A DNA stretch of 64,000 nucleotides from 66-474 sp964489055 (GTDB lineage: Bacteria > Pseudomonadota > Gammaproteobacteria > Xanthomonadales > Rhodanobacteraceae). The position numbers were made by a program, and so were the translations under genes. The notes under the pieces were generated by a model. That model saw nothing but the letters and a program-made list of their open reading frames with translations. It did no database searches and was not told the origin of the DNA. Position 1 is the first letter of the stretch. Every line of letters starts with the position of its first letter. Shown here one piece after another: positions 33,193-42,235 of the stretch. The stretch spans positions 62,001 to 126,000 of the forward strand of contig CAZAXF010000002.1 of assembly GCA_964489055.1 (NCBI GenBank), given 5' to 3'.

Positions 33193-35556
33193 ATGAACGT
33201 GCGCAGGGATCGCGACACGAAACGGCACGGGATGGGAATTCCCGGCATCGCGCTGGCGATCCTGGCTGGTTGCGTGCTGGTACAGGCGTTGCACCGGCTT
33301 CCGCCGCGCTGGGCCGAGGTGGCATTGCTGGGCGGCGGATTGCTGGTCGCCGCATGTTGCTGGAAGCGGCGGTCGCTGCGGCGGCTGGCGTGGCTGGCGC
33401 TGGTCGCCGCGGCGTTCGGCTGGACCGCGTGGCGGGCCGATCTTGCGCTTTCCGCGCGCCTGCCGCACGCACTCGAGAAAAAGGACATCCTGGTCACCGG
33501 CACCGTGGCCGGCCTGCCGCAGGCCGGGAAGGACTCGACGCGATTCCAGTTCGACATCGACCATGCCCGGTATGACGGCCGGGACGTACCGGTGCACGGT
33601 CGCGTGCGGCTGTCGTGGTACGCCTCGCGCCGGCACGCGCCGCCGGTCATCAGGTCGTGTTCGCGGTGGCGAATCCGGGTACGCATGAAGCGTCCGCGCG
33701 GGATGATCAATCCGGGCGGCTACGACTTCGAGCGTTCGGCGCTGCAGAAGGGCGTTGTGGCCACGGGTTACGTGCGCAAGGACCCGGCCGACGCGCTGCT
33801 GCGCCGCGGTGCGTGCGTGGATGGCCTGCGCGCCCGGATCGGCGCCGCGATCGTCGCGGCCCTTCCCGACGACCGCCACGCCGCGCGTCTGCTGCGTGCA
33901 CTCAGCGTCGGCGACGAGCGCGCGCTGGACGAACACGACTGGCAGGTGGTGCGTGCCACCGGCATCAGCCACCTGATCGCGATCTCCGGATTCCACGTCG
34001 GCCTTGCCGCGGTGTTCGGTGCGCTGCTGGTGCGCCTGGCGTGGTGGCTGTTTCCGGCGCTGGGGGTGCGCCTGGCGCGGCCGCTGGCCGAGGCCGCGGT
34101 GGCGTTTCCGGCCTCGCTGGCCTACGGCGCGCTGGCCGGATTCGGCTTGCCGACCACGCGCACGCTGGTGATGATCGCGGTGGTGGCCGGTTGGCGGCTG
34201 CTGCGGCGCGGTGGAGGGTTCGTACAGGGGTTTGGTTTGGCACTGGCGGCAATCCTGATCGTCGATCCGCTCTCGGTGCTGTCGGCCGGATTCTGGCTGT
34301 CGTTCGCGGGCGTGGCGCTGCTGGCCTGGACGCTGGCGCACGATCGCGGCTGGCGCGGACACCTCAAGGAAATCGGCTTGGCGCCGCTGCTGATGACCCT
34401 GGCCCTGCTGCCGCTGACGGTGTGGTTTTTCGGACAGGCCTCGCTGGTCGGGCCGTTGGCCAACCTCATTGCGGTGCCCGTGGTCAGTTTCCTGATCGTG
34501 CCGCTGGATCTTGGCGCGTGCGCCTTGTTGTTTGCCTGGCCCGCCGCCGGGCGCGCCTTGCTGCACCTGTGCGCACACCTGGTCGACGGCCTGTGGTGGC
34601 TGCTGGCGCACATGGCGGCCTGGCCCCCGGCGATGCAGTATCTGCCGCAGGCGTCACTGCTCGCGTTCGCGCTGGGCTGCATCGGCGCGGTGTGGCTGCT
34701 GGCGCCGCGCGGCGTACCGGCCCGCGCGCTGGGCGCGCTGCTGTTGCTGCCGTTGTGCTGGCCGCGGATCACGCTGCCGGGTCCGGGCGCCTTTCGCGCC
34801 ACCGTGATCGACGTGGGGCAGGGGCTTTCGGTGCTGGTACGAACGCACGGACACGCGCTCTTGTATGACACCGGCGCACGCTACCCGTCCGGCTTCGACC
34901 TCGGGGAAGCCGCGGTGGTGCCGACCCTGCACGCGCTCGGTGTACAGCACCTGGATCAGCTCATCATCAGCCACGGCGACATCGACCACGCCGGCGGCGC
35001 GGTCTCGGTGCTGGCCGCGTACCGCGGCACGCCGGTGATCGGCGGTCAGCCGGCACGCGGGCCGGTGCCGATGGGGCAGTGCCACGCGGGGCAGCGCTGG
35101 CGGTGGGATGGCGTTGCATTCCGGGTCGTGTATCCACACCTGCCCATCACCACCAGCAGCAACAACGACGCCGGCTGCGTGCTGCTGGTGACGGGTGCAG
35201 GTGGACGCTTGCTGCTGCCCGCCGACACCTCGTCCAGGGTCGAGCCGGAGATCGCACGCGGGGTGCCGCGCGGCCCGCCGCTGGTGCTGGTCGCGCCCCA
35301 CCACGGCAGCAAGACCTCGTCCAGCCGAACCTACCTGGAAGCCCTGGACCCGCGCTTCGCGATTGCCTCGACCGGGTACCTCAACGGCTACCACCATCCG
35401 TCCAGTGTCGTGGTCAAGCGTTACCGCGCGCTGGGGATTCCGCTGCTGAACACGCCCGACACGGGGGCGGTGCGGATCGCGTTTCCGGCGCATGCGCTGC
35501 CGCACGTCGCTTCCCGGGAGCGCCTGCGGCAGGCACACTACTGGCGTGAGCATTGA
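33193..35556 (+). CDS. comEC: DNA internalization protein ComEC/Rec2
   Basis: Encodes 787 residues. An N-terminal hydrophobic and DUF4131-like section (to about 190) is followed by the multi-helix Competence domain (AISGFHVGLAAVFG, about 255 on). A C-terminal metallo-beta-lactamase-like domain begins near residue 535, with SHGDIDHAGG and APHHGSKTSS. ComEC forms the inner-membrane channel for single-stranded DNA in natural transformation. Full length with intact motifs, so competence is plausible. It starts 6 bp after lolD. Confidence 0.93.
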   Translation: MNVRRDRDTKRHGMGIPGIALAILAGCVLVQALHRLPPRWAEVALLGGGLLVAACCWKRRSLRRLAWLALVAAAFGWTAWRADLALSARLPHALEKKDILVTGTVAGLPQAGKDSTRFQFDIDHARYDGRDVPVHGRVRLSWYASRRHAPPVIRSCSRWRIRVRMKRPRGMINPGGYDFERSALQKGVVATGYVRKDPADALLRRGACVDGLRARIGAAIVAALPDDRHAARLLRALSVGDERALDEHDWQVVRATGISHLIAISGFHVGLAAVFGALLVRLAWWLFPALGVRLARPLAEAAVAFPASLAYGALAGFGLPTTRTLVMIAVVAGWRLLRRGGGFVQGFGLALAAILIVDPLSVLSAGFWLSFAGVALLAWTLAHDRGWRGHLKEIGLAPLLMTLALLPLTVWFFGQASLVGPLANLIAVPVVSFLIVPLDLGACALLFAWPAAGRALLHLCAHLVDGLWWLLAHMAAWPPAMQYLPQASLLAFALGCIGAVWLLAPRGVPARALGALLLLPLCWPRITLPGPGAFRATVIDVGQGLSVLVRTHGHALLYDTGARYPSGFDLGEAAVVPTLHALGVQHLDQLIISHGDIDHAGGAVSVLAAYRGTPVIGGQPARGPVPMGQCHAGQRWRWDGVAFRVVYPHLPITTSSNNDAGCVLLVTGAGGRLLLPADTSSRVEPEIARGVPRGPPLVLVAPHHGSKTSSSRTYLEALDPRFAIASTGYLNGYHHPSSVVVKRYRALGIPLLNTPDTGAVRIAFPAHALPHVASRERLRQAHYWREH

Positions 35557-35910
35557 GCGGGGTCGATGCGGATGTCCCACCATTCACCAAGGGCCACGCG
35601 CTCGGCCTGCGGCCGCCTCTCCTCCCACGATGCTGCTGTGGGCCGGCGTCATTCATGAGGCTTCACCCCGGGACCTTGCCCGCCGCATATTGCTGCCTGT
35701 ATCCAGGAGTGCACAAGATGCCATTGCACGATGTCGGCCGACAGCGCGAGATCCACCAGGACGTACGCTCGAACGGACGCGCGGCGAATGCCCGTGAATA
35801 ATGCAGGTCAGGGGAGAGAGGGCAGGTCGCAGTGGCGGTACGCAGCCCTGGAGCCGGGGCGAACCGCGTTATAGTTCCGCAACATTGAATTGCTGAAACG
35901 AGGTTGCCGG
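35557..35910. other. Intergenic region between comEC and ftsK
   Basis: About 350 bp with no supported gene. A -10-like TATAGT at 35870-35875, with no clear -35, may drive ftsK. The sequence has no terminator-like stem that I can see and no repeats of the types found elsewhere in the window. Confidence 0.35.
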
Positions 35911-38262
35911 GTGGCGCGCGCACGAGCACAAGCCGAAACGCGAACGACACAGGGGTTGAGCGAGCGGGCTCGGCGCCTGCTGCGCGAGGCTGCGGCACTG
36001 CTGCTGTTTCCGCTGGCCGCGTACCTGTTCGTGTGCCTGGTCACCTTCAGTGCGCAGGATCCGGGCTGGTCCCGATCCACGCAACCGGGCGCCGCGATCC
36101 ACAATTTCGGGGGCGTGATCGGCGCGTACCTTGCCGACGTGCTGTTCAACCTGTTCGGCGTGGTCGCGTACGCGTTTCCCCTGTTGCTGGCGGTCCTAGC
36201 GGTGGGCGTCCTGCGCGGCTGGTATCGCCGCGAGGCCGGCGCGAGCCAGTGGGAACCGACCCTGCGGCTGCTGGGATTCGTGGCGTTCTTCCTGGGCGCC
36301 TGCGGCCTCGCGTGGCTGCACACGATGAATCCCGGCGCCGCCCACCAGTGCGTGAATGCGGCCTCCTCCGGCGGCCTGCTGGGATGCGGCGTGGGCATTT
36401 TCCTGCATCGCGCGATGGGCGCGATCGGCGCGTTGTTGCTGTTGTTTGCCTTGGCGCTGATCGCCGTGACCTGGATCACCGGGCTGTCCTGGTTTCGCGT
36501 GATGGACTGGATCGGCCAGCAGGTGCTGGCCGGTTCGGCCTGGCTGCGCGGGCGGCTGAAGCGCGCACCGGAAACCATCGCAGCGCGTGCCGCGCGGCTC
36601 GAGCGCGAGAACGCGCGCAAGGAAGACCAGACGCGGCGTGCGCAACGCGATCCGGTGCGGATCGAGCCGACATCCGCGCCCATCATCAAGAGCGAGCGCG
36701 CCCGGCGCGAAACCCAGATTCCGCTGTTCAAGGGCGCATCCAGCAAGGGGGAACTGCCGCCGCTGTCGCTGCTGCAGGAGCCCCCTGCGCAGCGAGGCGA
36801 GGGCTACTCCGGGGAGACCCTGGAAGTGCTGTCGCGCCAGGTCGAGATGAAGCTCAAGGACTTCCGCATCGACGCGCACGTGGTCAGCGCATATCCGGGT
36901 CCGGTGATCACCCGGTTCGAGCTGGAACCGGCGCCCGGCGTGCGCGGCAGCCAGATTTCCTCGCTCGACAAGGACATCGCGCGCGGCCTGTCGCTGGTCA
37001 GCGTGCGCGTGGTCGACGTGATTCCGGGCAAGAACGTGATCGGGCTGGAAATTCCCAATTCCAACCGCGAAGTGGTGTACCTGTCCGAGATTTTCGATTC
37101 GCGCGAATACGGCGATGCGCGCTCACCGCTGTCGCTGGCGCTGGGCAAGGACATCGGCGGCCGGCCGGTGGTGGTGGACCTGCAGAAGATGCCGCACCTG
37201 CTGGTCGCGGGCACCACCGGTTCGGGCAAGTCGGTGGCGTTGAACGCGATGGTGCTGTCGCTGCTGTTCAAGGCCCGGCCCGCCGACGTGCGCATGATCA
37301 TGATCGATCCGAAGATGCTGGAACTGTCGGTGTACGACCGCATTCCGCATCTGCTGGCGCCGGTCGTCACCGACATGAAGGAAGCCGCCAACGCGCTGCG
37401 CTGGTGCGTGGCCGAAATGGAGCGGCGCTACAAGCTGATGGCGGCGGTGGGCGTGCGTAACCTGGCCGGGTTCAACAAGAAGGTGCGCGAAGCCGCGGCC
37501 GCCGGGCAGCCGTTGCCCGACCCCCTGTTCACGCCCAACCCGGAAGCGCCCGAGGACAAGGCGCCGCCACTCGAGGCACTGCCGCAGATCGTGGTGTTCA
37601 TCGACGAATTCGCCGACATGATGATGATCGTCGGCAAGAAGGTCGAGGAGCTGATCGCACGGCTGGCGCAAAAGGCGCGTGCGGCCGGCGTGCACCTGAT
37701 CCTGGCGACCCAGCGCCCGTCGGTGGACGTGATCACCGGGCTGATCAAGGCCAACATTCCAACCCGCATCGCGTTCCAGGTTTCCAGCAAGGTCGATTCG
37801 CGCACCATCCTCGACCAGTCGGGCGCGGAGACCCTGCTGGGCAACGGCGACATGCTGTACCTGCCGCCCGGCACCGCCACCCCCGAGCGCGTGCATGGCG
37901 CGTTCGTGGGCGACGAGGACGTGCACACGGTGGTCGAATGGCTTCGCACCCAGGGTGAACCCAGCTACGTCGACGGCGTGCTGGAGGACGTGCAGGCGCT
38001 GGGCAACGGCAAGGTGATCAACGAAGCCGGCCTGCCCGAGGACGCGGACGACGGCGACGGCGGCGAAAACGCGCTGTACGACAAGGCCGTGCACATCGTG
38101 ACGTCCTCCCGGCGGGCCTCGATTTCCGGCGTGCAGCGGCACCTGCGGATCGGCTACAACCGTGCGGCGCGACTGATCGAGCGGATGGAACAGGAAGGCG
38201 TGGTCACGCCGCCGCAACACAACGGCAACCGCGAGGTGATCGCCCCGCCGCCGCCGCACTGA
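35911..38262 (+). CDS. ftsK: DNA translocase FtsK
   Basis: Encodes 783 residues from GTG at 35911, with GAGG correctly spaced (a TTG at 35890 is less likely). Four membrane helices occupy about residues 20-200, a short linker follows (no long Pro/Gln region), and the RecA-like motor has Walker A GTTGSGKS and Walker B IVVFIDEFADMMM. The gamma DNA-reading domain is at the end (LYDKAVHIVTSSRRASISGVQRHLRIGYNRA). FtsK pumps chromosome ends to dif at the septum and activates XerCD. Confidence 0.96.
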   Translation: MARARAQAETRTTQGLSERARRLLREAAALLLFPLAAYLFVCLVTFSAQDPGWSRSTQPGAAIHNFGGVIGAYLADVLFNLFGVVAYAFPLLLAVLAVGVLRGWYRREAGASQWEPTLRLLGFVAFFLGACGLAWLHTMNPGAAHQCVNAASSGGLLGCGVGIFLHRAMGAIGALLLLFALALIAVTWITGLSWFRVMDWIGQQVLAGSAWLRGRLKRAPETIAARAARLERENARKEDQTRRAQRDPVRIEPTSAPIIKSERARRETQIPLFKGASSKGELPPLSLLQEPPAQRGEGYSGETLEVLSRQVEMKLKDFRIDAHVVSAYPGPVITRFELEPAPGVRGSQISSLDKDIARGLSLVSVRVVDVIPGKNVIGLEIPNSNREVVYLSEIFDSREYGDARSPLSLALGKDIGGRPVVVDLQKMPHLLVAGTTGSGKSVALNAMVLSLLFKARPADVRMIMIDPKMLELSVYDRIPHLLAPVVTDMKEAANALRWCVAEMERRYKLMAAVGVRNLAGFNKKVREAAAAGQPLPDPLFTPNPEAPEDKAPPLEALPQIVVFIDEFADMMMIVGKKVEELIARLAQKARAAGVHLILATQRPSVDVITGLIKANIPTRIAFQVSSKVDSRTILDQSGAETLLGNGDMLYLPPGTATPERVHGAFVGDEDVHTVVEWLRTQGEPSYVDGVLEDVQALGNGKVINEAGLPEDADDGDGGENALYDKAVHIVTSSRRASISGVQRHLRIGYNRAARLIERMEQEGVVTPPQHNGNREVIAPPPPH

Positions 38263-38454
38263 GCCTGCCGCGACCGTTTGATTTCGATTTTCCGCGCGCA
38301 TCCGTGCACGCGCGATTGACCGGAAAACCGAACCTGCTTACGATCGAATCGCCCGCGAACGGGAGCGCCGCGGGGCAGGGGGCATGCTTCCCGAAATGCC
38401 GATGCACGCTGCAGTGCGAGCCTTTCGTGACGCAAAGCTCTGCTGTTCCCCCGG

Positions 38455-39288
38455 ATGGCGCAACACATGAATGAGGTCACCGTTGTGGCACGCTTCGCGG
38501 TTCGACGCCTGATCCGCGCGGCGGGCGTGGGCGTGGTGTTCGTTTTCCTGGTCGCCCCGGCCGCGATGGCGGGTGCACGCAATTCGATGGCAGCGGCGGC
38601 ACAACACGCGGCGAGCGCAAAGGCGCAGGCCATGACGGTCGAGGAGCTGTTGGCCGCTGCGCGCAAGGCGTACAGGAAAGGGCGACTGGTCGCTCCGGCC
38701 CACGACAACGCGATCGAATACTACGAAGCGGTACTGCGGAAGGAGCCCGGCAATCGCGTCGCAAGGGACGCCTTGCGCGAATCGTTCCCGTATGCCGCCG
38801 CGCACGTCGAGCGCAGCATTGCGCAGAACGACTTCGACAATGCGAGGCGCGAGATCGAACTTCTGGCCAGGGCCGAGCCCACCAACTACACGCTGACCAT
38901 CCTGCGTGACAAACTGGACGCCCGCGAGGCATCGTTCCGGCGCGCCCGGCAGCAGGCTGCGTTGCGGACGGACGCTCCGGGTGCCGTAGACGGCGTTTTC
39001 GGCACACCGGCCGATGCAGGCGGAAACCCCGTTGCCGCCTCGCGGCACGAGCTCACCCTGCAGGCCTTCGCCACGTCCTGGATCGAGATCACGGATGCGC
39101 AAGGGCGTGTGATCGATTCGCGGACCCTGCATCCCGGGGACATGCGAAGCTACCGGGCCGCGGGACCGCTGCGCGTGACGCTTGGCAATGCCGAAGGGGT
39201 CGACGTCAGCGCTGACGGCAAGCACCTGAACGTCAAACCGGACTGGCATTCCAGGGTTGCGCATTTCGAGGTCTTTGCGGGGCAATGA
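38455..39288 (+). CDS. Secreted TPR-like protein with a RodZ-type C-terminal domain
   Basis: Encodes 277 residues from ATG at 38455 (38467 is an alternative). A signal peptide or membrane anchor (about 18-42, ending AAMAGA) is followed by helical, TPR-like sequence (about 60-165, with YYEAVLRKEPGNRVARDAL and IELLARAEPTNYTLTILRD). The last 75 residues (LTLQAFATSWIEITDAQGRVI to LNVKP) resemble the periplasmic DUF4115 domain of RodZ. It may take part in cell-shape or envelope complexes near FtsK, but no function is established to my knowledge. Confidence 0.72.
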   Translation: MAQHMNEVTVVARFAVRRLIRAAGVGVVFVFLVAPAAMAGARNSMAAAAQHAASAKAQAMTVEELLAAARKAYRKGRLVAPAHDNAIEYYEAVLRKEPGNRVARDALRESFPYAAAHVERSIAQNDFDNARREIELLARAEPTNYTLTILRDKLDAREASFRRARQQAALRTDAPGAVDGVFGTPADAGGNPVAASRHELTLQAFATSWIEITDAQGRVIDSRTLHPGDMRSYRAAGPLRVTLGNAEGVDVSADGKHLNVKPDWHSRVAHFEVFAGQ

Positions 39289-39621
39289 AGCATCCCAGGG
39301 GAGCATGAGGGGGCTGTTTTTTCGCTCCGCCCGACATCCCCCCGACGCTTCGCGCCGTTGCCAGGCTCGCGCATCCAGCGCTCGCCAGGCAACCCGGCCC
39401 TCGGCGTCCTGCCTCGGGCGTTCGAACTGCCGCGAACTGCCACCGGCAGTTCGCAAGCGTCAGTTCTCACCTTTTCGTTCCGAAGGAGGTGTTTTGCCTC
39501 CCCCTTCGCTTGCGAAGGGGGATTGAGGGGGATGGCTTTTCCCGGGTGCCGGAAGACTTCAAGGTGCCATTCATGCAGCTACGGCACAATGTGCGGGAAC
39601 AGTCCCGGTTCGAGGAAGCCC
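39289..39621. other. Intergenic region with stem-loop repeat upstream of lolA
   Basis: About 330 bp without a gene. A perfect hairpin CCCCCTTCGC/GCGAAGGGGG with a TT loop lies at 39500-39521 and is followed by GATTGAGGGGGAT, a repeat type I associate with xanthomonad intergenic DNA. The start of the region (AGGGGGCTGTTTTTTCG, 39305-39321) is T-rich and may end the upstream transcript. Confidence 0.5.
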
Positions 39622-40257
39622 ATGCGGAAAATCATCGTGTCGATCGTGCTGTTGCTGCTGGCCGGCAGCGCCTTTGCCGCCAGCGGCGCGCGTGCGCGCC
39701 TGGATGCGTTTGCCAACGGGCTGCACGCCCTGCGCGGATCATTCAGCCAGATCGTGTACGACGCCCACGGCAACATCACGGGGCGCAGCCACGGCACGCT
39801 GGCGCTCGAGGCGCCGCGGCTGTTCCGCTGGCAGGTCACCGGGCCGTACAAGCAGTTGATCGTGGCCGACGGAAAGCAGGTGTGGGTCTACGAGCCGGAC
39901 CTGGAACAGGCCACGGTGCGCTCCCAGAGCGCCACCGAAGCGCACAGCCCACTGACGGTACTCACCGACCTTTCGCAGCTCGACACCGAATTCGACGCAA
40001 CCGACGCCGGCACGCGCGATGGCCTTGAATGGCTGCGCCTGGTTTCGCGCAGCAAGGAGCCGCAGTTCAAGTACGCGGAAATCGGCTTCGATGCCAACGG
40101 CCCGCGGCAGATGGTTTTCGAGGACAACCTCGGCGACCGTACCGCCATCGCGTTCTCGCGCTGGCAACGCAACCCCTCTCTGCCGGCCGATACCTTCACC
40201 TTCGTGCCGCCGAAAGGCACCGACGTGGTCGGGGCCGGGGCGGAAGGCGCGCACTGA
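39622..40257 (+). CDS. lolA: Outer-membrane lipoprotein carrier protein LolA
   Basis: Encodes 211 residues with GAGGAAG before ATG at 39622. A signal peptide (1-19, ending SAFAA) sends it to the periplasm. The family pattern includes LRGSFSQIVYD, GTLALEAPRLFRWQVTGPYKQLIVADGKQVWVYEPDL and the C-terminal PPKGTDVV. LolA ferries lipoproteins from the LolCD complex to the outer membrane. In many gammaproteobacteria lolA is followed directly by rarA, but here 9 kb of other genes intervene. Confidence 0.95.
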   Translation: MRKIIVSIVLLLLAGSAFAASGARARLDAFANGLHALRGSFSQIVYDAHGNITGRSHGTLALEAPRLFRWQVTGPYKQLIVADGKQVWVYEPDLEQATVRSQSATEAHSPLTVLTDLSQLDTEFDATDAGTRDGLEWLRLVSRSKEPQFKYAEIGFDANGPRQMVFEDNLGDRTAIAFSRWQRNPSLPADTFTFVPPKGTDVVGAGAEGAH

Positions 40258-40278
40258 TCCGGCGCGCGTTCCGCCCGT

Positions 40279-42015
40279 TCACGCCCGCGGCCTGTCCCCG
40301 TCATCGCCGCCTGCGGACCGGGCAACCCATTGCTCGGCCAGCTTCACCGCGTCGGCGAAGTCCTGCACGAACCACAGGTGCTCGCCGTCTTCGTGGATCC
40401 CCATGTCGGCGAGGATGGTCCGCGGTTGCGTATCCAGGCCCGAGAAGATGACGCGGGTACCGCTGCGCCGGAACCGCTCCAGCATGTGCGCCAGCGCGGT
40501 CACGCCGCTGCTGTCGATCAGCGGAACCAGGCGCATGCGCAGGATGAACACCCGTGGCGGCCGCGTGAAGTGGTCCAGCACTTCGTCCAGGCGGCTGGCG
40601 ACCGCGAAGAACAGCGGGCCGGAGATCTGGAACGCTTCGACGCCCGGTGGAAGTTGTGCCCGCTGGTCCGGGTCGGGCCGGTGGATCACGTCGACCTGGT
40701 CGTAATCGAGCAGCTTCACGTTCGCTCCCACCGCCACCACGTTGCCCATGCGATGCATGAACAGGAACGCGGCCAGCACCACGCCCACCTGGATCGCGAT
40801 CGTCAGGTCGAATGCGACGGTCAGCCCGAACGTGAGCAGCAACACGATACGATCGCCAAACGGCCCGGTCATCAAGTGCCGGAAACTCGCGAACTCGGCC
40901 ATGTTCCAGGCGACGATCACCAGGATCGCGGCCAGTGTCGCCAGCGGCACGTAGCGGATCAGCGGCGCCAGCAACAGCATGAACGCCAGCAGGAACACCG
41001 CGTGCAGCATGCCCGCGACGGGCGTGCGCGCGCCGGCGCGGATGTTGGTCGCGGTGCGCGCGATGGCGCCGGTGGCCGGCAGGCCGCCGAACAGCGCGCT
41101 GCCGATGTTGGCAACGCCCTGCGCCACCAGCTCGCAGTTGGAGCGGTGGCGGCCACCGATCATGCCATCGGCAACCACCGCGGAGAGCAGCGACTCCACG
41201 CCGGCCAGGAACGCGATCGTGAATGCCGGCGCGACCAGTTCACCGAGGCGATCGAACGGAATGTGCGGAATCGCGAACGCCGGCAACGCGTCCGGGATGC
41301 CACCGAAGCGGGAGCCGATGGTGTCCACGGGCAGGTTCGCGAAAGTTGCGACCACCGCCCCGGTGACCACCACGATCAGGAAACCGGGCCAGTTCGGACG
41401 CCAGCGGCGGAGCAGGGCGATCACCGCGATCGATGCCACCGAAAGCGCCACCGTGACGGCGCTGAAGCTCGGCAGGCTGTGTGCGTAGGCCTCCCAGCGC
41501 GACAGGAAATCGGCGGGCACCTTCGCCAGGTCCAGCCCCAGCAGGTCCTTGACCTGGCTCGAGAAGATGCTGACCGCGATGCCGGCGGTGAACCCGGTAA
41601 CCACCGGCTGCGGGATGTAGCGCAGCAGGATGCCAAGGCGCAGCACGCCGGCCAGGATCAGCATCACGCCCGCGATCAGGGTGCACAGGATCAGGCCGCC
41701 GAAGCCGAACTTGTCGATGACGTTGAAGACGACCGGAATGAACGCGGCTGTCGGGCCGCCCACCTGCACCCGCGAACCGCCCAGCAGCGAAATCAGGAAG
41801 CCCGCCACGATGGCCGTGTACAGTCCCTTCTCGGGCGAGGCACCGGAGGCGATGGCGAGCGCCATCGCCAGCGGCAGGGCGACGATCGCGACGGTCAGTC
41901 CGGCGACGAGGTCGTGGCGGAAATCGCCGAAACCGTACCCGCGCCGCAGCAGCGTCACCAGCTTGGGGACGTACAACTGCAGGTTGAAGCCGGCTCCGGG
42001 TCTGTTCGTGGACAT
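40279..42015 (-). CDS. SulP family anion transporter with STAS domain
   Basis: Encodes 578 residues. About 10-14 membrane helices occupy residues 25-430, including the family motif GLYTAIVAGFLISLLGGSRVQVGGPTAAF near residues 65-93. A C-terminal STAS domain begins near residue 455 (VEAFQISGPLFF, and VPLIDSSGVTALAHM with the conserved DSSG). Members carry sulfate, bicarbonate or dicarboxylates, and the substrate cannot be read from sequence. It is convergent with lolA with only 21 bp between. Confidence 0.92.
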   Translation of the reverse strand: MSTNRPGAGFNLQLYVPKLVTLLRRGYGFGDFRHDLVAGLTVAIVALPLAMALAIASGASPEKGLYTAIVAGFLISLLGGSRVQVGGPTAAFIPVVFNVIDKFGFGGLILCTLIAGVMLILAGVLRLGILLRYIPQPVVTGFTAGIAVSIFSSQVKDLLGLDLAKVPADFLSRWEAYAHSLPSFSAVTVALSVASIAVIALLRRWRPNWPGFLIVVVTGAVVATFANLPVDTIGSRFGGIPDALPAFAIPHIPFDRLGELVAPAFTIAFLAGVESLLSAVVADGMIGGRHRSNCELVAQGVANIGSALFGGLPATGAIARTATNIRAGARTPVAGMLHAVFLLAFMLLLAPLIRYVPLATLAAILVIVAWNMAEFASFRHLMTGPFGDRIVLLLTFGLTVAFDLTIAIQVGVVLAAFLFMHRMGNVVAVGANVKLLDYDQVDVIHRPDPDQRAQLPPGVEAFQISGPLFFAVASRLDEVLDHFTRPPRVFILRMRLVPLIDSSGVTALAHMLERFRRSGTRVIFSGLDTQPRTILADMGIHEDGEHLWFVQDFADAVKLAEQWVARSAGGDDGDRPRA

Positions 42016-42235
42016 CGCGGCGGCTGCATGACCGTAAACCCCGGCACTCTAGCCGCGTCCACGGCGCCTGTCATGGCCGGTGCCGGGGTCCCGAAGCCCG
42101 AGGCGACTTCACCGCATCACCGACGGTCTCCGGGAATGTCGTTGCATCCGCCTCCGTGCACCTCGTGGCGTGGCGGCCGCGCGCGGGCCTGGCCTGACCG
42201 ACGCGGCCGCGGGGAAACGAGCACCTGCAACCGAA

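Noticed and set aside
33640..33700. Possible compensated frameshift in ComEC (IRSCSRWRIRV looks odd)
   Set aside because: The frame resumes the family pattern RVRMKRPRGMINPGG directly, so local divergence explains it.
30976..34611. Minus-strand open frame of about 1200 codons opposite lolC, lolD and comEC
   Set aside because: It lies opposite well-supported genes, has the Arg/His/Gln-rich composition of antisense frames in high-GC DNA and has no family resemblance.
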